Positions 18,208-25,416 of a DNA stretch of 64,000 nucleotides are shown here, in pieces. Each line of letters opens with the position of its first letter. Position 1 is the first letter of the stretch. The translations under genes and the position numbers were made by a program. A model generated the notes under the pieces. The model ran no database searches, was not told the origin of the DNA, and saw nothing but the letters and a program-made list of their open reading frames with translations. Source of the DNA: Amphritea sp. (lineage in GTDB: Bacteria > Pseudomonadota > Gammaproteobacteria > Pseudomonadales > Balneatricaceae); the NCBI RefSeq assembly GCF_016744155.1, contig NZ_JADGEW010000010.1:26410-90409 (forward strand). The letters run 5' to 3'.

Positions 18208-19098
18208 TCATTTTCTATTCAAGAGGTAAAAAGCGATAGCATCCAAATCCTGCTTCTGTAGATAAGCAGTGCCATCACGAACTACTTCACCCATACTGCC
18301 GCCAAAGACATCACCATCGACTTTAACGCCCGACTTTAAAGCGTAGGAAAGGTCGCTTTGAGACCATTCAGCGCTCTTTAACGCATCGGGCGTGATTGAC
18401 GGGATGGAGCCTTCTCCTTCTAACATAGACTCAGTTCCGGTAAAGCTTTTATCCTTATCAAGCGCACCGAACAGGTTACGAGGAGAGTGGCATGCTGCGC
18501 AGTGTGCAGCACTTTCTACCAGATACTTGCCCCGGTTGAATTCTTCATCTTTCGTTTCATCAGGTGTGAATCGACCCTCTTTAAAAAATAGGTTTTGCCA
18601 AAGGTTTAGGCTCTCACGAACACTGAACGGGAAACTCAATTCATGGGGCGTACTGATTTGGTTAACAGGTGGTACCGTTTGGAAGGCAGCCCATAGATCT
18701 GCAATGTCCTGATCACTTAACTTGGTATAGAAATCATAGGGAAAGGCAGGGTAATAGGGCTTTCCTTCCGGAGACGTTCCGTGTCGTAATGCTGTGGCGA
18801 AGTTCTCTAAGTTCCAGTTACCAATGCCAAACTCCTTATCCGGAGTGAGGTTGGGCGCATAGAAAGTGCCAAAAGGTGTTTTAAGGGGCGGGCCTCCAGC
18901 GAGTACAGGACCTCCTAATTCAAAATTTGTATGGCAGGCAATGCAGCCAGAAGCCCTCGCAAGATAGGCCCCACGATTAACATTACCATCGTTGGCATTT
19001 ATCTTTGCTCTATTAATATTTCCGAACAGAGGTAAACTAGCCCAGGCAGTTGCAGCCACTACCATCAGAGTGAACGAATAGAACGCTATTCTTTTCAT
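18208..19098 (-). CDS. Diheme c-type cytochrome
   Basis: The 296-residue secreted protein has an N-terminal membrane leader and two heme-c sites: CIACH at about residue 52 and CAACH at about residue 193. Each lies in a cytochrome c domain with the preceding RGxYLxxxxxC pattern (RGAYLARASG, RGKYLVESAAH). The layout matches the cytochrome subunits that accept electrons from periplasmic dehydrogenases. It starts 13 bp after the class II cytochrome gene and is the last gene of a CueR-box operon. It may carry electrons from copper oxidation, which is inference. Confidence 0.8.
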   Translation of the reverse strand: MKRIAFYSFTLMVVAATAWASLPLFGNINRAKINANDGNVNRGAYLARASGCIACHTNFELGGPVLAGGPPLKTPFGTFYAPNLTPDKEFGIGNWNLENFATALRHGTSPEGKPYYPAFPYDFYTKLSDQDIADLWAAFQTVPPVNQISTPHELSFPFSVRESLNLWQNLFFKEGRFTPDETKDEEFNRGKYLVESAAHCAACHSPRNLFGALDKDKSFTGTESMLEGEGSIPSITPDALKSAEWSQSDLSYALKSGVKVDGDVFGGSMGEVVRDGTAYLQKQDLDAIAFYLLNRK

Positions 19099-19111
19099 GT
19101 TCTCACCTCAC

Positions 19112-19708
19112 TTACATGTCGTTTTCTTTTTCTTTTCGATATCGAGTATGGCAAGAAGAGCAATTTTCAGTCAGCAATTTAAACACCATATTAGAAGGCA
19201 TTGTGCCAAGGTGTTCTGGATCGGTCATATTTTGCTGTGTCTGCTTATTATTGCTCATCATCGATCCGGAACCCATCATGCTTTGTCCCATCATCGCCCC
19301 GGATTCCATCATATTGCCTTGAGGGGTTGCATCTTGATTATCTGCCGAGTTATATAAGCCTTGAGCAATTTTTTCTTGATCGTCTGCTAATTGCTTAAAA
19401 CGGTCCCATTCCTGCCAGATTATAGGCTTTGCTTCAGAGTGACCCTTTAGACTTCCATGCGGGAATAGTTTGGTCATCGCAGCAGCAGAGTGATCTTGTA
19501 TTACTAAGGCAGATTGTTTGACTGTTTCGGGATTATATTTCACGTCACCTTTGAAAATTGCTTTTAACTGTTTCACGGCATCCTTCATGTTATCCATAAG
19601 ATCCATTCTTTCTTTGACTACTCCGGTGGCGCCACCATGTGCCATAACCAGCTGTGAAGAAATAGATGTTATAAATACCAAAACAATAGCAGTAATGATT
19701 TTAATCAT
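19112..19708 (-). CDS. Class II cytochrome c (c'-type) with Met-rich insert
   Basis: The 198-residue protein has a signal peptide (cleavage near VMAHGG), a four-helix c' pattern (RMDLMDNMKDAVKQLKAI, PIIWQEWDRFKQLADD) and the C-terminal heme site CSSCH typical of class II cytochromes. An insert of repeated Met (NMMESGAMMGQSMMGSGSMM) sits just before the heme helix and is not part of the usual fold. Start Met 19708 is chosen because it begins the signal peptide; the reading from 19762 adds an unrelated leader. It lies between the DUF2946-like gene and the diheme cytochrome. Confidence 0.75.
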   Translation of the reverse strand: MIKIITAIVLVFITSISSQLVMAHGGATGVVKERMDLMDNMKDAVKQLKAIFKGDVKYNPETVKQSALVIQDHSAAAMTKLFPHGSLKGHSEAKPIIWQEWDRFKQLADDQEKIAQGLYNSADNQDATPQGNMMESGAMMGQSMMGSGSMMSNNKQTQQNMTDPEHLGTMPSNMVFKLLTENCSSCHTRYRKEKENDM

Positions 19709-19787
19709 TGTCTTTACACTCCATACAAAATACGAGCCTGAGGTGAAGCTCAGTCTCTTCATAAACGTAAAAAAATTAAGAAATAGA

Positions 19788-20111
19788 TTAAGAGTGTCTG
19801 GGAGGGCGAGGATCTAATGCAATATGAATAGACAGTAGTCCGCTTGTGAACTGCACTGTAGCGGTTTGTTGAGGGGGGCTCATATCCGGAGAAAAAGGCT
19901 GAGGAGGTGATAAGGTATGAGTAGGGTGGCAATCTGACAGATGTTTATCCGAGTCTGAATTGGAGTCTATTTGCTCGTGCGAATGACTTAGCGTACCGGC
20001 AACATGCCCAGCTTGCTCAGCATTTAACATAAGTGCATGCGCATGCACAGGTTGAAACTGAATGAACAGCATCATTAGCAAGATAGCAGTCTGTTTTATG
20101 CGCTCAATCAT
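19788..20111 (-). CDS. Small His-rich secreted protein (DUF2946/CzcI-like)
   Basis: The 107-residue product has a signal peptide (cleavage near VHAHA) and several His residues (HVAGTLSHSHEQ, SDCHPTH). It has a Pro-rich centre and ends in DPRPPRHS, resembling the RPP-type tails of the proteins at 1130 and 21680. It opens the leftward cytochrome operon and is preceded by a CueR-type promoter at 20226-20256. A periplasmic copper-sensing or binding role is plausible; no function is established from sequence. Confidence 0.5.
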   Translation of the reverse strand: MIERIKQTAILLMMLFIQFQPVHAHALMLNAEQAGHVAGTLSHSHEQIDSNSDSDKHLSDCHPTHTLSPPQPFSPDMSPPQQTATVQFTSGLLSIHIALDPRPPRHS

Positions 20112-20225
20112 ATTAAAGATTTAATAAACCCACATTTAGTTTCATGATTTATTACAGTGCCACTACTATGGAATAAATTTTTATATAACGTGTATAGAGT
20201 AGACGCGTTTATTGAAGACTACCCA

Positions 20226-20256
20226 AAGGTATAACTTCCAGCGAAGCAAAGGTCAA
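20226..20256 (-). promoter_or_regulatory. CueR-type promoter of the cytochrome operon
   Basis: On the minus strand TTGACC (-35, 20251-20256), a 19-bp spacer TTTGCTTCGCTGGAAGTTA and TACCTT (-10, 20226-20231) match the MerR/CueR promoter plan of an overlong spacer with a dyad (compare E. coli PcopA, TTGACCTTCC-N7-GGAAGG). It lies about 115 bp upstream of the gene starting at 20111. Confidence 0.75.
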
Positions 20257-20323
20257 GTTGAAACTTGAACTTACCCTATGTAGCTCTACAGAATTAGCTT
20301 CGCTAGGATATAGTTTCTTTATC

Positions 20324-20354
20324 TTGACCTTCCTGCATATGGAAGATTTATTCC
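20324..20354 (+). promoter_or_regulatory. CueR-type promoter, orphan
   Basis: TTGACC, a 19-bp spacer with the dyad TTCC-TGCATAT-GGAA, and TATTCC form a strong CueR-type promoter. It points right, toward no clear gene, and into the antisense strand of the tiny paralogues. The flanking sequence GAATTAGCTTCGC upstream also precedes the box at 21523, so this is a duplicated promoter. Confidence 0.7.
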
Positions 20355-20442
20355 GTATGAAAGTGCTCGTAGTAATGGTTTCACTGGAGTCTTCTTACTT
20401 GTTTGTTTTATGGTTATTAACGAGTTACGACTTAATTTCTAT

Positions 20443-20649
20443 TTACTTATTGCCTATAAAAAGTTCTGAGCTATAGCTGCTGCCTGGTAGATTGGGGGTA
20501 TCAATAATCACCATCTCTGCAGAATTAATGTGAGATGTATGTTGTAAATCGATACCTCCCAGCTGTCCCACCTCAAAGTTAGATGATGCTGAAGCTGCGC
20601 CAGCAGCTAAAGCAGAAGTCAGAGCAATTGTTGTGATTAGTGCTTTCAT
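20443..20649 (-). CDS. Tiny secreted protein, tandem paralogue 3
   Basis: The 68-residue product has a signal peptide MKALITTIALTSALAAG and a mature part of about 48 residues starting SNFEVGQLGG and ending SYSSELFIGNK. It is the most diverged of three tandem copies: the GGGTTIQ segment of the others is replaced by GGIDLQH. The family is not recognised. There is no Cys; the mature part is acidic to neutral. A CopR-like box lies upstream of the first copy, so copper control is inferred. Confidence 0.6.
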   Translation of the reverse strand: MKALITTIALTSALAAGAASASSNFEVGQLGGIDLQHTSHINSAEMVIIDTPNLPGSSYSSELFIGNK

Positions 20650-20705
20650 GGCGAATTCCTTAAAATGTTAAACTTAAAAGGTTTTAAAAAAATACGTTTT
20701 ACTCG

Positions 20706-20915
20706 TTAGTTACTGCCGACAAAAAGTTCGGAACCGTAGCTGTTAGCTGGTAAGTTTGCGCTATCAACAGTTACCAGCTCTTTATTGTTATATTGGGAGC
20801 CGATTTGAATAGTAGTACCACCTCCCAGTTGACCCACCTCAAAGTTAGTTGATGCTGAAGTTGCGCCAGCAGCTAGTGCAGAAGTCAGAGCGATTGTTGT
20901 GATTAGTGCTTTCAT
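20706..20915 (-). CDS. Tiny secreted protein, tandem paralogue 2
   Basis: The 69-residue product has signal MKALITTIALTSALAAG. The mature part holds NFEVGQLGGGTTIQ, KELVTVDSANLP and NSYGSELFVGSN. It is nearly identical to the copy at 20972 in its C-terminal half. The copies repeat about every 265 bp including a conserved spacer and ribosome site, which shows tandem gene duplication. Function unknown. Confidence 0.65.
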   Translation of the reverse strand: MKALITTIALTSALAAGATSASTNFEVGQLGGGTTIQIGSQYNNKELVTVDSANLPANSYGSELFVGSN

Positions 20916-20971
20916 GAGGTATTCCTTAAAATGTTTAACTAAAAAGGTTTTGAAAAAAAACGTTTTACTCG

Positions 20972-21193
20972 TTAGTTACTGCCGACAAAAAGTTCAGAAC
21001 CGTAGCTGTTAGTTGGTAAGTTTGCGCTATCAACAGTTACCAGCTCTTTGTTGCTATAGTGAGAGCCTGTCTGAATGGTGGTACCACCACCTAGCTGACC
21101 TACCTCAAAGTTAGTTGATGCTGATGCTGATGCTGAAGCTGCGCCAGCAGTTAGTGCAGAAGTTAGAGCGATTGTGGTGATTAGCAATTTCAT
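20972..21193 (-). CDS. Tiny secreted protein, tandem paralogue 1
   Basis: The 73-residue product has signal MKLLITTIALTSALTAG followed by a short SASASAS expansion and the same mature core (NFEVGQLGGGTTIQ, VDSANLPTNSYGSELF). ATG 21193 is preferred to 21199 because AAAGGA is then correctly spaced. It is the promoter-proximal copy; the CopR-like box at 21303-21338 and a conserved TTATTATAG element precede it. The family is not recognised. Confidence 0.65.
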   Translation of the reverse strand: MKLLITTIALTSALTAGAASASASASTNFEVGQLGGGTTIQTGSHYSNKELVTVDSANLPTNSYGSELFVGSN

Positions 21194-21302
21194 TGTCATT
21201 TCCTTTGTTCTATGGAATAGATTTTTTCTAGATGTAATGTTTTAGCATTTCTTAAATTTGTTTAGTTCTTGGAACCTATAATAAGGACATGCCCTTTCAG
21301 CG

Positions 21303-21338
21303 AGCTGACATGAAAATTACATTTCTGTAATTTTCATG
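21303..21338. promoter_or_regulatory. CopR-like box between the tiny paralogues and a dead copR copy
   Basis: CATGAAAATTACA-TTTC-TGTAATTTTCATG (21309-21338) is a perfect inverted repeat with 13-bp arms, preceded by GCTGA. It is the best copy of the CopR-like box in the window. Leftward it faces the three tiny paralogues; rightward it faces a copR remnant. Confidence 0.75.
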
Positions 21339-21365
21339 TGAAGGTGGATGTGTGCCTTTATAGAT

Positions 21366-21435
21366 ATGAAAATACTAGTGAGAGAGAATGAGAATAAAAC
21401 AGGGAGGGGCTAAGGAAGCAGTGTTAGATTGGTTT
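21366..21435 (+). pseudogene. copR 5'-end remnant
   Basis: From ATG 21366 the DNA follows the first 70 or so bases of copR: ATGAAAATACT, then a diverged stretch, GAATAAAACAGG, an 11-base gap, and AGGGGCTAAGGAAGCAG. It stops after 15 codons. With the box upstream it shows that the copR promoter and gene start were once duplicated here. Confidence 0.7.
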
Positions 21436-21522
21436 ACTCTGATTCTATGGGGAACAAGTTAAGAACAGTGGACTTATTGATAGACCTATACTGAATTAGC
21501 TTCGCCAACATATGCTTTTAGC

Positions 21523-21553
21523 TTGACCTTCCTGTATATGGAAGCTTTATTCT
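21523..21553 (+). promoter_or_regulatory. CueR-type promoter of the Scs/multicopper-oxidase operon
   Basis: TTGACC, a 19-bp spacer with TTCC-TGTATAT-GGAA, and TATTCT match the CueR promoter plan. It lies 127 bp upstream of the gene at 21680 and probably drives the five genes to 26805. Confidence 0.75.
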
Positions 21554-21679
21554 ATATGTAAGCTTCTGTAGTTGATTGATGTTGGGAGAAGCGAATGAAC
21601 AGTTTTATTTTTACCAATCGCTTAAATTGATTGTGTTTTTCGAGTTTGCTTAAGTATCCTATCTACCGGTAAATTCAGT

Positions 21680-22000
21680 ATGAAACGGATAGCCTTACAT
21701 TTTGTTATGCTGCTCGCCCTGCTTTCGGGTGCTGTATCCGCTGACGCGTCACTGGCGTCAGGGAACTGTCAGATGGCGTCAGGGTTCATGACGGACGTAA
21801 TCCATATTACTGAAGCTTCCAAGTGTAGTGATGACCATCAACTCTGTGAACAAATATGTGTTTCAGAAGTACGGGTTATTCAAGCGCATTTCACAACTGC
21901 GTATTGGAACGTTGAAATAGTAAGCGTTCCATTGGAAATACGCTCTGAGAGTATTCGATTAGGTTTCCCCTCCACAATTTATCATCCCCCCTGGGTTTAA
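21680..22000 (+). CDS. Small secreted Cys-containing protein, operon leader
   Basis: The 106-residue product has a signal peptide (cleavage near VSADAS) and five Cys residues (GNCQM, SKCSDD, LCEQICVSE) followed by a tail ending YHPPWV. The length, Cys/His content and Pro-rich end recall the small proteins at 1130 and 19788. It begins the CueR-box operon that continues with thiol-redox genes, so it could be a substrate or metal carrier for them. Family not recognised with confidence. Confidence 0.5.
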   Translation: MKRIALHFVMLLALLSGAVSADASLASGNCQMASGFMTDVIHITEASKCSDDHQLCEQICVSEVRVIQAHFTTAYWNVEIVSVPLEIRSESIRLGFPSTIYHPPWV

Positions 22001-22109
22001 TTTACTCCATAGAATCAAACTTCTTTGAGGTGCTGGCTATAAGGCTGGTCATTGAATATTTGGCATTGATTTTTTCAGGTTGTAACACTGAAGTTTTGCT
22101 GGGAGATAT

Positions 22110-22919
22110 ATGATGAAATTAAGGGTTTTCCAGGCATTTGGAATTATTCTGTTGTTGCTAGTAGGCGGTTGGCTAAAAGCAGGAGAATATCAAACTTTAA
22201 CGACCAGTGAGATTGATGAGAGACTTTCTCAGAAGTGGCAGGAGTATATGCAAAGCGAAGCATTTGAACTCCGTGTTGAAGAAGTGATTATTCAGTTTAT
22301 TGAAAAACAGGATCAGGCTCGGATTAATCAACAACAGGCGCAAGAGGCTCGTTTGAAGAATGTGTCTGCTGTCGATTCAAAAACAGACTTCATTCGAGGT
22401 GAGTCTTCTGCAGAATTTAGTTTGATTGAGTATTCTGATTTTGAGTGTCCCTTCTGCAAGCGATTTCACGGTACTGCTATGCAGTTTATTGAGAAAAATC
22501 CCGAAGTTAATTGGGTATATAGGCACTTCCCTTTGAGTTTCCATAATCCAGGTGCACAGAAGGAAGCCGAGGCATCAGAGTGCGCGGGTGAGTTCGGAGG
22601 TAATGATGCTTTTTGGCAATACACAGATCTTATCTACCAACGTACTCGCTCCAATGGCCAAGGCTTTCCGCTCGAAAAGCTTGGGCCTTTAGCTACCGAG
22701 CTAGGGCTTGATCGAAAACAGTTTGATAATTGTCTTAATAGTGAAAGGTTTAAGCAAAAAGTGTTACTGCAGATGGCTAACGGACAGGCTGGAGGTATAA
22801 CGGGGACTCCAGGGAATTTTATTCGCCATAACCCTAGCGGATCAACTATTGCTATTCATGGAGCTCAGCCGCTTTCGGCGTTGCAGCAAGCTCTGAATAT
22901 TCTGAAACAGCGGTTATAA
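22110..22919 (+). CDS. DsbA/ScsC-like periplasmic thioredoxin-fold protein
   Basis: The 269-residue secreted protein has a long helical N-terminal region (residues 25-90, EVIIQFIEKQDQARINQQQAQEAR), which in ScsC-type proteins forms an oligomerisation stalk. A thioredoxin domain with active site CPFC (DFECPFCKRFH) and cis-Pro loop GGITGTPGNF follows. The partner gene 16 bp downstream is ScsB/DsbD-like. The pair probably repairs or protects periplasmic thiols under copper stress. DsbG/DsbA-type isomerase is the alternative name. Confidence 0.8.
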   Translation: MMKLRVFQAFGIILLLLVGGWLKAGEYQTLTTSEIDERLSQKWQEYMQSEAFELRVEEVIIQFIEKQDQARINQQQAQEARLKNVSAVDSKTDFIRGESSAEFSLIEYSDFECPFCKRFHGTAMQFIEKNPEVNWVYRHFPLSFHNPGAQKEAEASECAGEFGGNDAFWQYTDLIYQRTRSNGQGFPLEKLGPLATELGLDRKQFDNCLNSERFKQKVLLQMANGQAGGITGTPGNFIRHNPSGSTIAIHGAQPLSALQQALNILKQRL

Positions 22920-22934
22920 CGGAAAATTTAAAAC

Positions 22935-24977
22935 ATGCTAAGACGATTATTGTGCTTACTTACATTGATTTTTCCTCTTCAGGTACTGGCTGCTGTTGGT
23001 AGCTGGCAAGAGGATGGCCCAGTAACGGTTCGTTTAATTACGCCTGTGAATAGCCTGGCTGGTAAGTCGGATGTACTACTAGGGGTGCATATTAAGTTGC
23101 AACCCGGTTGGAAGACTTACTGGCGAACGCCTGGTGCTGCAGGGGCACCCCCCTCATTGACGCTGGTTCATGCCGCATTAATGCCAGAACCTGAATGGTT
23201 TTGGCCAGCACCAAAACGCTTTAACCTGCTTGGCCTACAATCTTATGGTTATAGTGATGAAGTGATTATTCCTGTGCGATATAAACTTAATTCGTCTAGA
23301 AAGTTAATTCAATTACGGGGACAGTTACAAGTTTATGTCTGCAATGAAATTTGTTTACCGTTGCAAGTCCCTGTCAGTTTAAACCTTACAGGTGAGCAGG
23401 AGAGAGACTGGCTTAGCCAGCGTTTGATTAATGAGTTTATGGCTCAGGTGCCAACCTCCTTGGAGAAAGTGCAGAGCAGTCATCATATGCTGGCTGACGA
23501 AGCAGGCCTTTATCTTAGTTTGAGTCTGCCTAGTGTCTCAGATAATGTGGATCTGTTTATTGAAAATTACGATCTTCATGAATGGCCGGATCCCGTTATC
23601 AAAGTTCAGGATACAAAAGTCCAAGTATGGTGGAATGTCCCTGAGGGCTCCGTTGCAGGCTTTCCTGATCAGCCGCTCAAAATAACCTATGTTGATGGCA
23701 TACAGGCCTATGAAGGTACCATCCAGGTTGAAAATATTACTCGGCCCGAGCAAGGGAATGCATCAGGTAGCCTCAAGTGGATCAGTATTTTATTAATGGC
23801 ATTGGCTGGCGGTTTGATTCTTAATGTGATGCCCTGCGTATTACCGATTTTATCTATTAAACTGATGCACCTGTCAGAAGCGAGTATGACACCAAAGAAA
23901 GAGGCCCGAATTCAACTGTTGCTAACGGCGTTAGGAGTGCTGAGTTTTTTCTGGATTCTTGCTTTGAGCCTGAGTGGTTTAAAACTGGCAGGTTATTACG
24001 TGGGTTGGGGAATTCAATTTCAGAATCCTTTTTTCCTGATATTTATGTTGCTCATAATGTTGTTGTTCGCAGCCAATATGCTTGGTTGGTTTGAATTTAC
24101 TTTGCCAGCTAGATGGCAGACTGCCATGGTTTCCGCAGGTAGTGAGTCGCACCATTCAGCTCGCATCGCATCATTTATTCAAGGGATGGGAGCTACCCTA
24201 CTTGCAACACCATGTTCTGCACCATTTCTTGGAACCGCTGTTGCTTTTGCTTTGAGTCAGGGTGTATTTGAGATTTTCTGGGTCTTTTCAGCACTGGGTG
24301 TTGGCTTAGCAGCACCCTATATAGTGTTAAGTATATGGCCTGGTCTAATCGCACGGTTACCTAAACCTGGACGGTGGATGAAAGGGATACGCCGTATTTT
24401 GGCGCTGGGGTTATTGCTTGCTGCTGCTTGGTTGGTTTGGCTGTTAAGTAACCACTTGAATAATTTGATGCTGTTCAGCGTAACTTTATTAGGTGTTGTT
24501 TGGTTGATGTTGTGGGGGCCAGAGTTGACTCGCTGGAGACCTGTAACTTTGTGGCTGGCCCTAGTATTGCTAATGATGCCTTTTTTTGGATCAGAGGCTA
24601 CATCTCTGAAACCTTACCCCCAGACCTCTTTTCAGCCTGAACGTATTAGTGAGATGGTGAACGAGGGTAAAGTGATTTTAGTCGATATTACCGCGGATTG
24701 GTGTATTACCTGTAAATACAATAAGGCGGCAGTGTTAGATGCAAAAAAGGGTCTGGAGTTACTTGATAAGTACGATGTGACTTTTATGCAAGGGGACTGG
24801 AGCTTGCCGAGTGAAAGCATCGAGACTTTTCTGAATAAACATGGGCGATCAGGCATACCTTTTAACGTAATTTATGGCCCTAATGCACCTGAAGGACTCC
24901 TGCTACCGGAGCTTCTGACTATTGAAGGCCTACGCATTGCTGTTAGGTCAGCTGCGGGCAATTATTTTTCTAATTAA
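22935..24977 (+). CDS. ScsB/DsbD-family protein-disulfide reductase
   Basis: This protein moves reducing power across the inner membrane to periplasmic thiol proteins. The 680-residue protein has a signal peptide and an N-terminal beta-sandwich domain with a Cys pair (VYVCNEICLPLQV). An eight-helix transmembrane core follows with two Cys motifs (MPCVLPIL, ATPCSAPFLG), and a C-terminal thioredoxin domain with active site CITC (DWCITCKYN). The long N-terminal domain matches ScsB (suppressor of copper sensitivity) more than classical DsbD. The partner is the DsbA/ScsC-like protein just upstream. Confidence 0.87.
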   Translation: MLRRLLCLLTLIFPLQVLAAVGSWQEDGPVTVRLITPVNSLAGKSDVLLGVHIKLQPGWKTYWRTPGAAGAPPSLTLVHAALMPEPEWFWPAPKRFNLLGLQSYGYSDEVIIPVRYKLNSSRKLIQLRGQLQVYVCNEICLPLQVPVSLNLTGEQERDWLSQRLINEFMAQVPTSLEKVQSSHHMLADEAGLYLSLSLPSVSDNVDLFIENYDLHEWPDPVIKVQDTKVQVWWNVPEGSVAGFPDQPLKITYVDGIQAYEGTIQVENITRPEQGNASGSLKWISILLMALAGGLILNVMPCVLPILSIKLMHLSEASMTPKKEARIQLLLTALGVLSFFWILALSLSGLKLAGYYVGWGIQFQNPFFLIFMLLIMLLFAANMLGWFEFTLPARWQTAMVSAGSESHHSARIASFIQGMGATLLATPCSAPFLGTAVAFALSQGVFEIFWVFSALGVGLAAPYIVLSIWPGLIARLPKPGRWMKGIRRILALGLLLAAAWLVWLLSNHLNNLMLFSVTLLGVVWLMLWGPELTRWRPVTLWLALVLLMMPFFGSEATSLKPYPQTSFQPERISEMVNEGKVILVDITADWCITCKYNKAAVLDAKKGLELLDKYDVTFMQGDWSLPSESIETFLNKHGRSGIPFNVIYGPNAPEGLLLPELLTIEGLRIAVRSAAGNYFSN

Positions 24978-24984
24978 AGGAATT

Positions 24985-25404
24985 ATGATAATGATTAAGT
25001 ACAAATCAGGATTCGGAATACTTGTTATGGGTTTGGTATTGAGCAGCCCCGTCGTATTGGCAGATCATTTTAACGGTCATGTAAATGTTAAAATTGATGC
25101 CTTATCAATACCTGCAAAGCAAGGACAGAAGGCTTTCAGCAATAGCTGTGCTAGCTGTCATGGTAATAATGGTGAAGGTACTCTTCAAGGTCCACCATTA
25201 ATTCACGATATTTATAACCCGGGGCATCATTCAAATAACGCTTTTTACTCTGCTGTGCGTAAAGGTGTGAAACAGCATCACTGGCCTTATGGTGATATGC
25301 CCGCTCAAAAAGGCGTAGGTTTTTCTGATATGACAGCCATTGTGACATTTATTCGCGAAGTACAGCAGCAAAACGGCATCGTTACCCGTAAACACCAAAT
25401 GTAA
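24985..25404 (+). CDS. Secreted class I cytochrome c
   Basis: The 139-residue protein has a signal peptide (cleavage near VLADHF) and a single heme site CASCHGNNGEG, with a distal Met in YGDMPAQ. Start ATG 24985 follows AAAGG; an ATG at 24991 is also possible, and the upstream in-frame reading from 24922 overlaps ScsB and is rejected. It lies between ScsB and a multicopper oxidase in one operon, so electron exchange with that oxidase is a reasonable inference. Confidence 0.8.
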   Translation: MIMIKYKSGFGILVMGLVLSSPVVLADHFNGHVNVKIDALSIPAKQGQKAFSNSCASCHGNNGEGTLQGPPLIHDIYNPGHHSNNAFYSAVRKGVKQHHWPYGDMPAQKGVGFSDMTAIVTFIREVQQQNGIVTRKHQM

Positions 25405-25416
25405 TAGGAAATAATG

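Noticed and set aside
20258-20476. 72-codon plus-strand frame between the cytochrome operon and the tiny paralogues
   Set aside because: It spans the orphan CueR-type promoter and runs into the antisense of a better gene; no ribosome site. A 40-codon piece from 20357 cannot be excluded.
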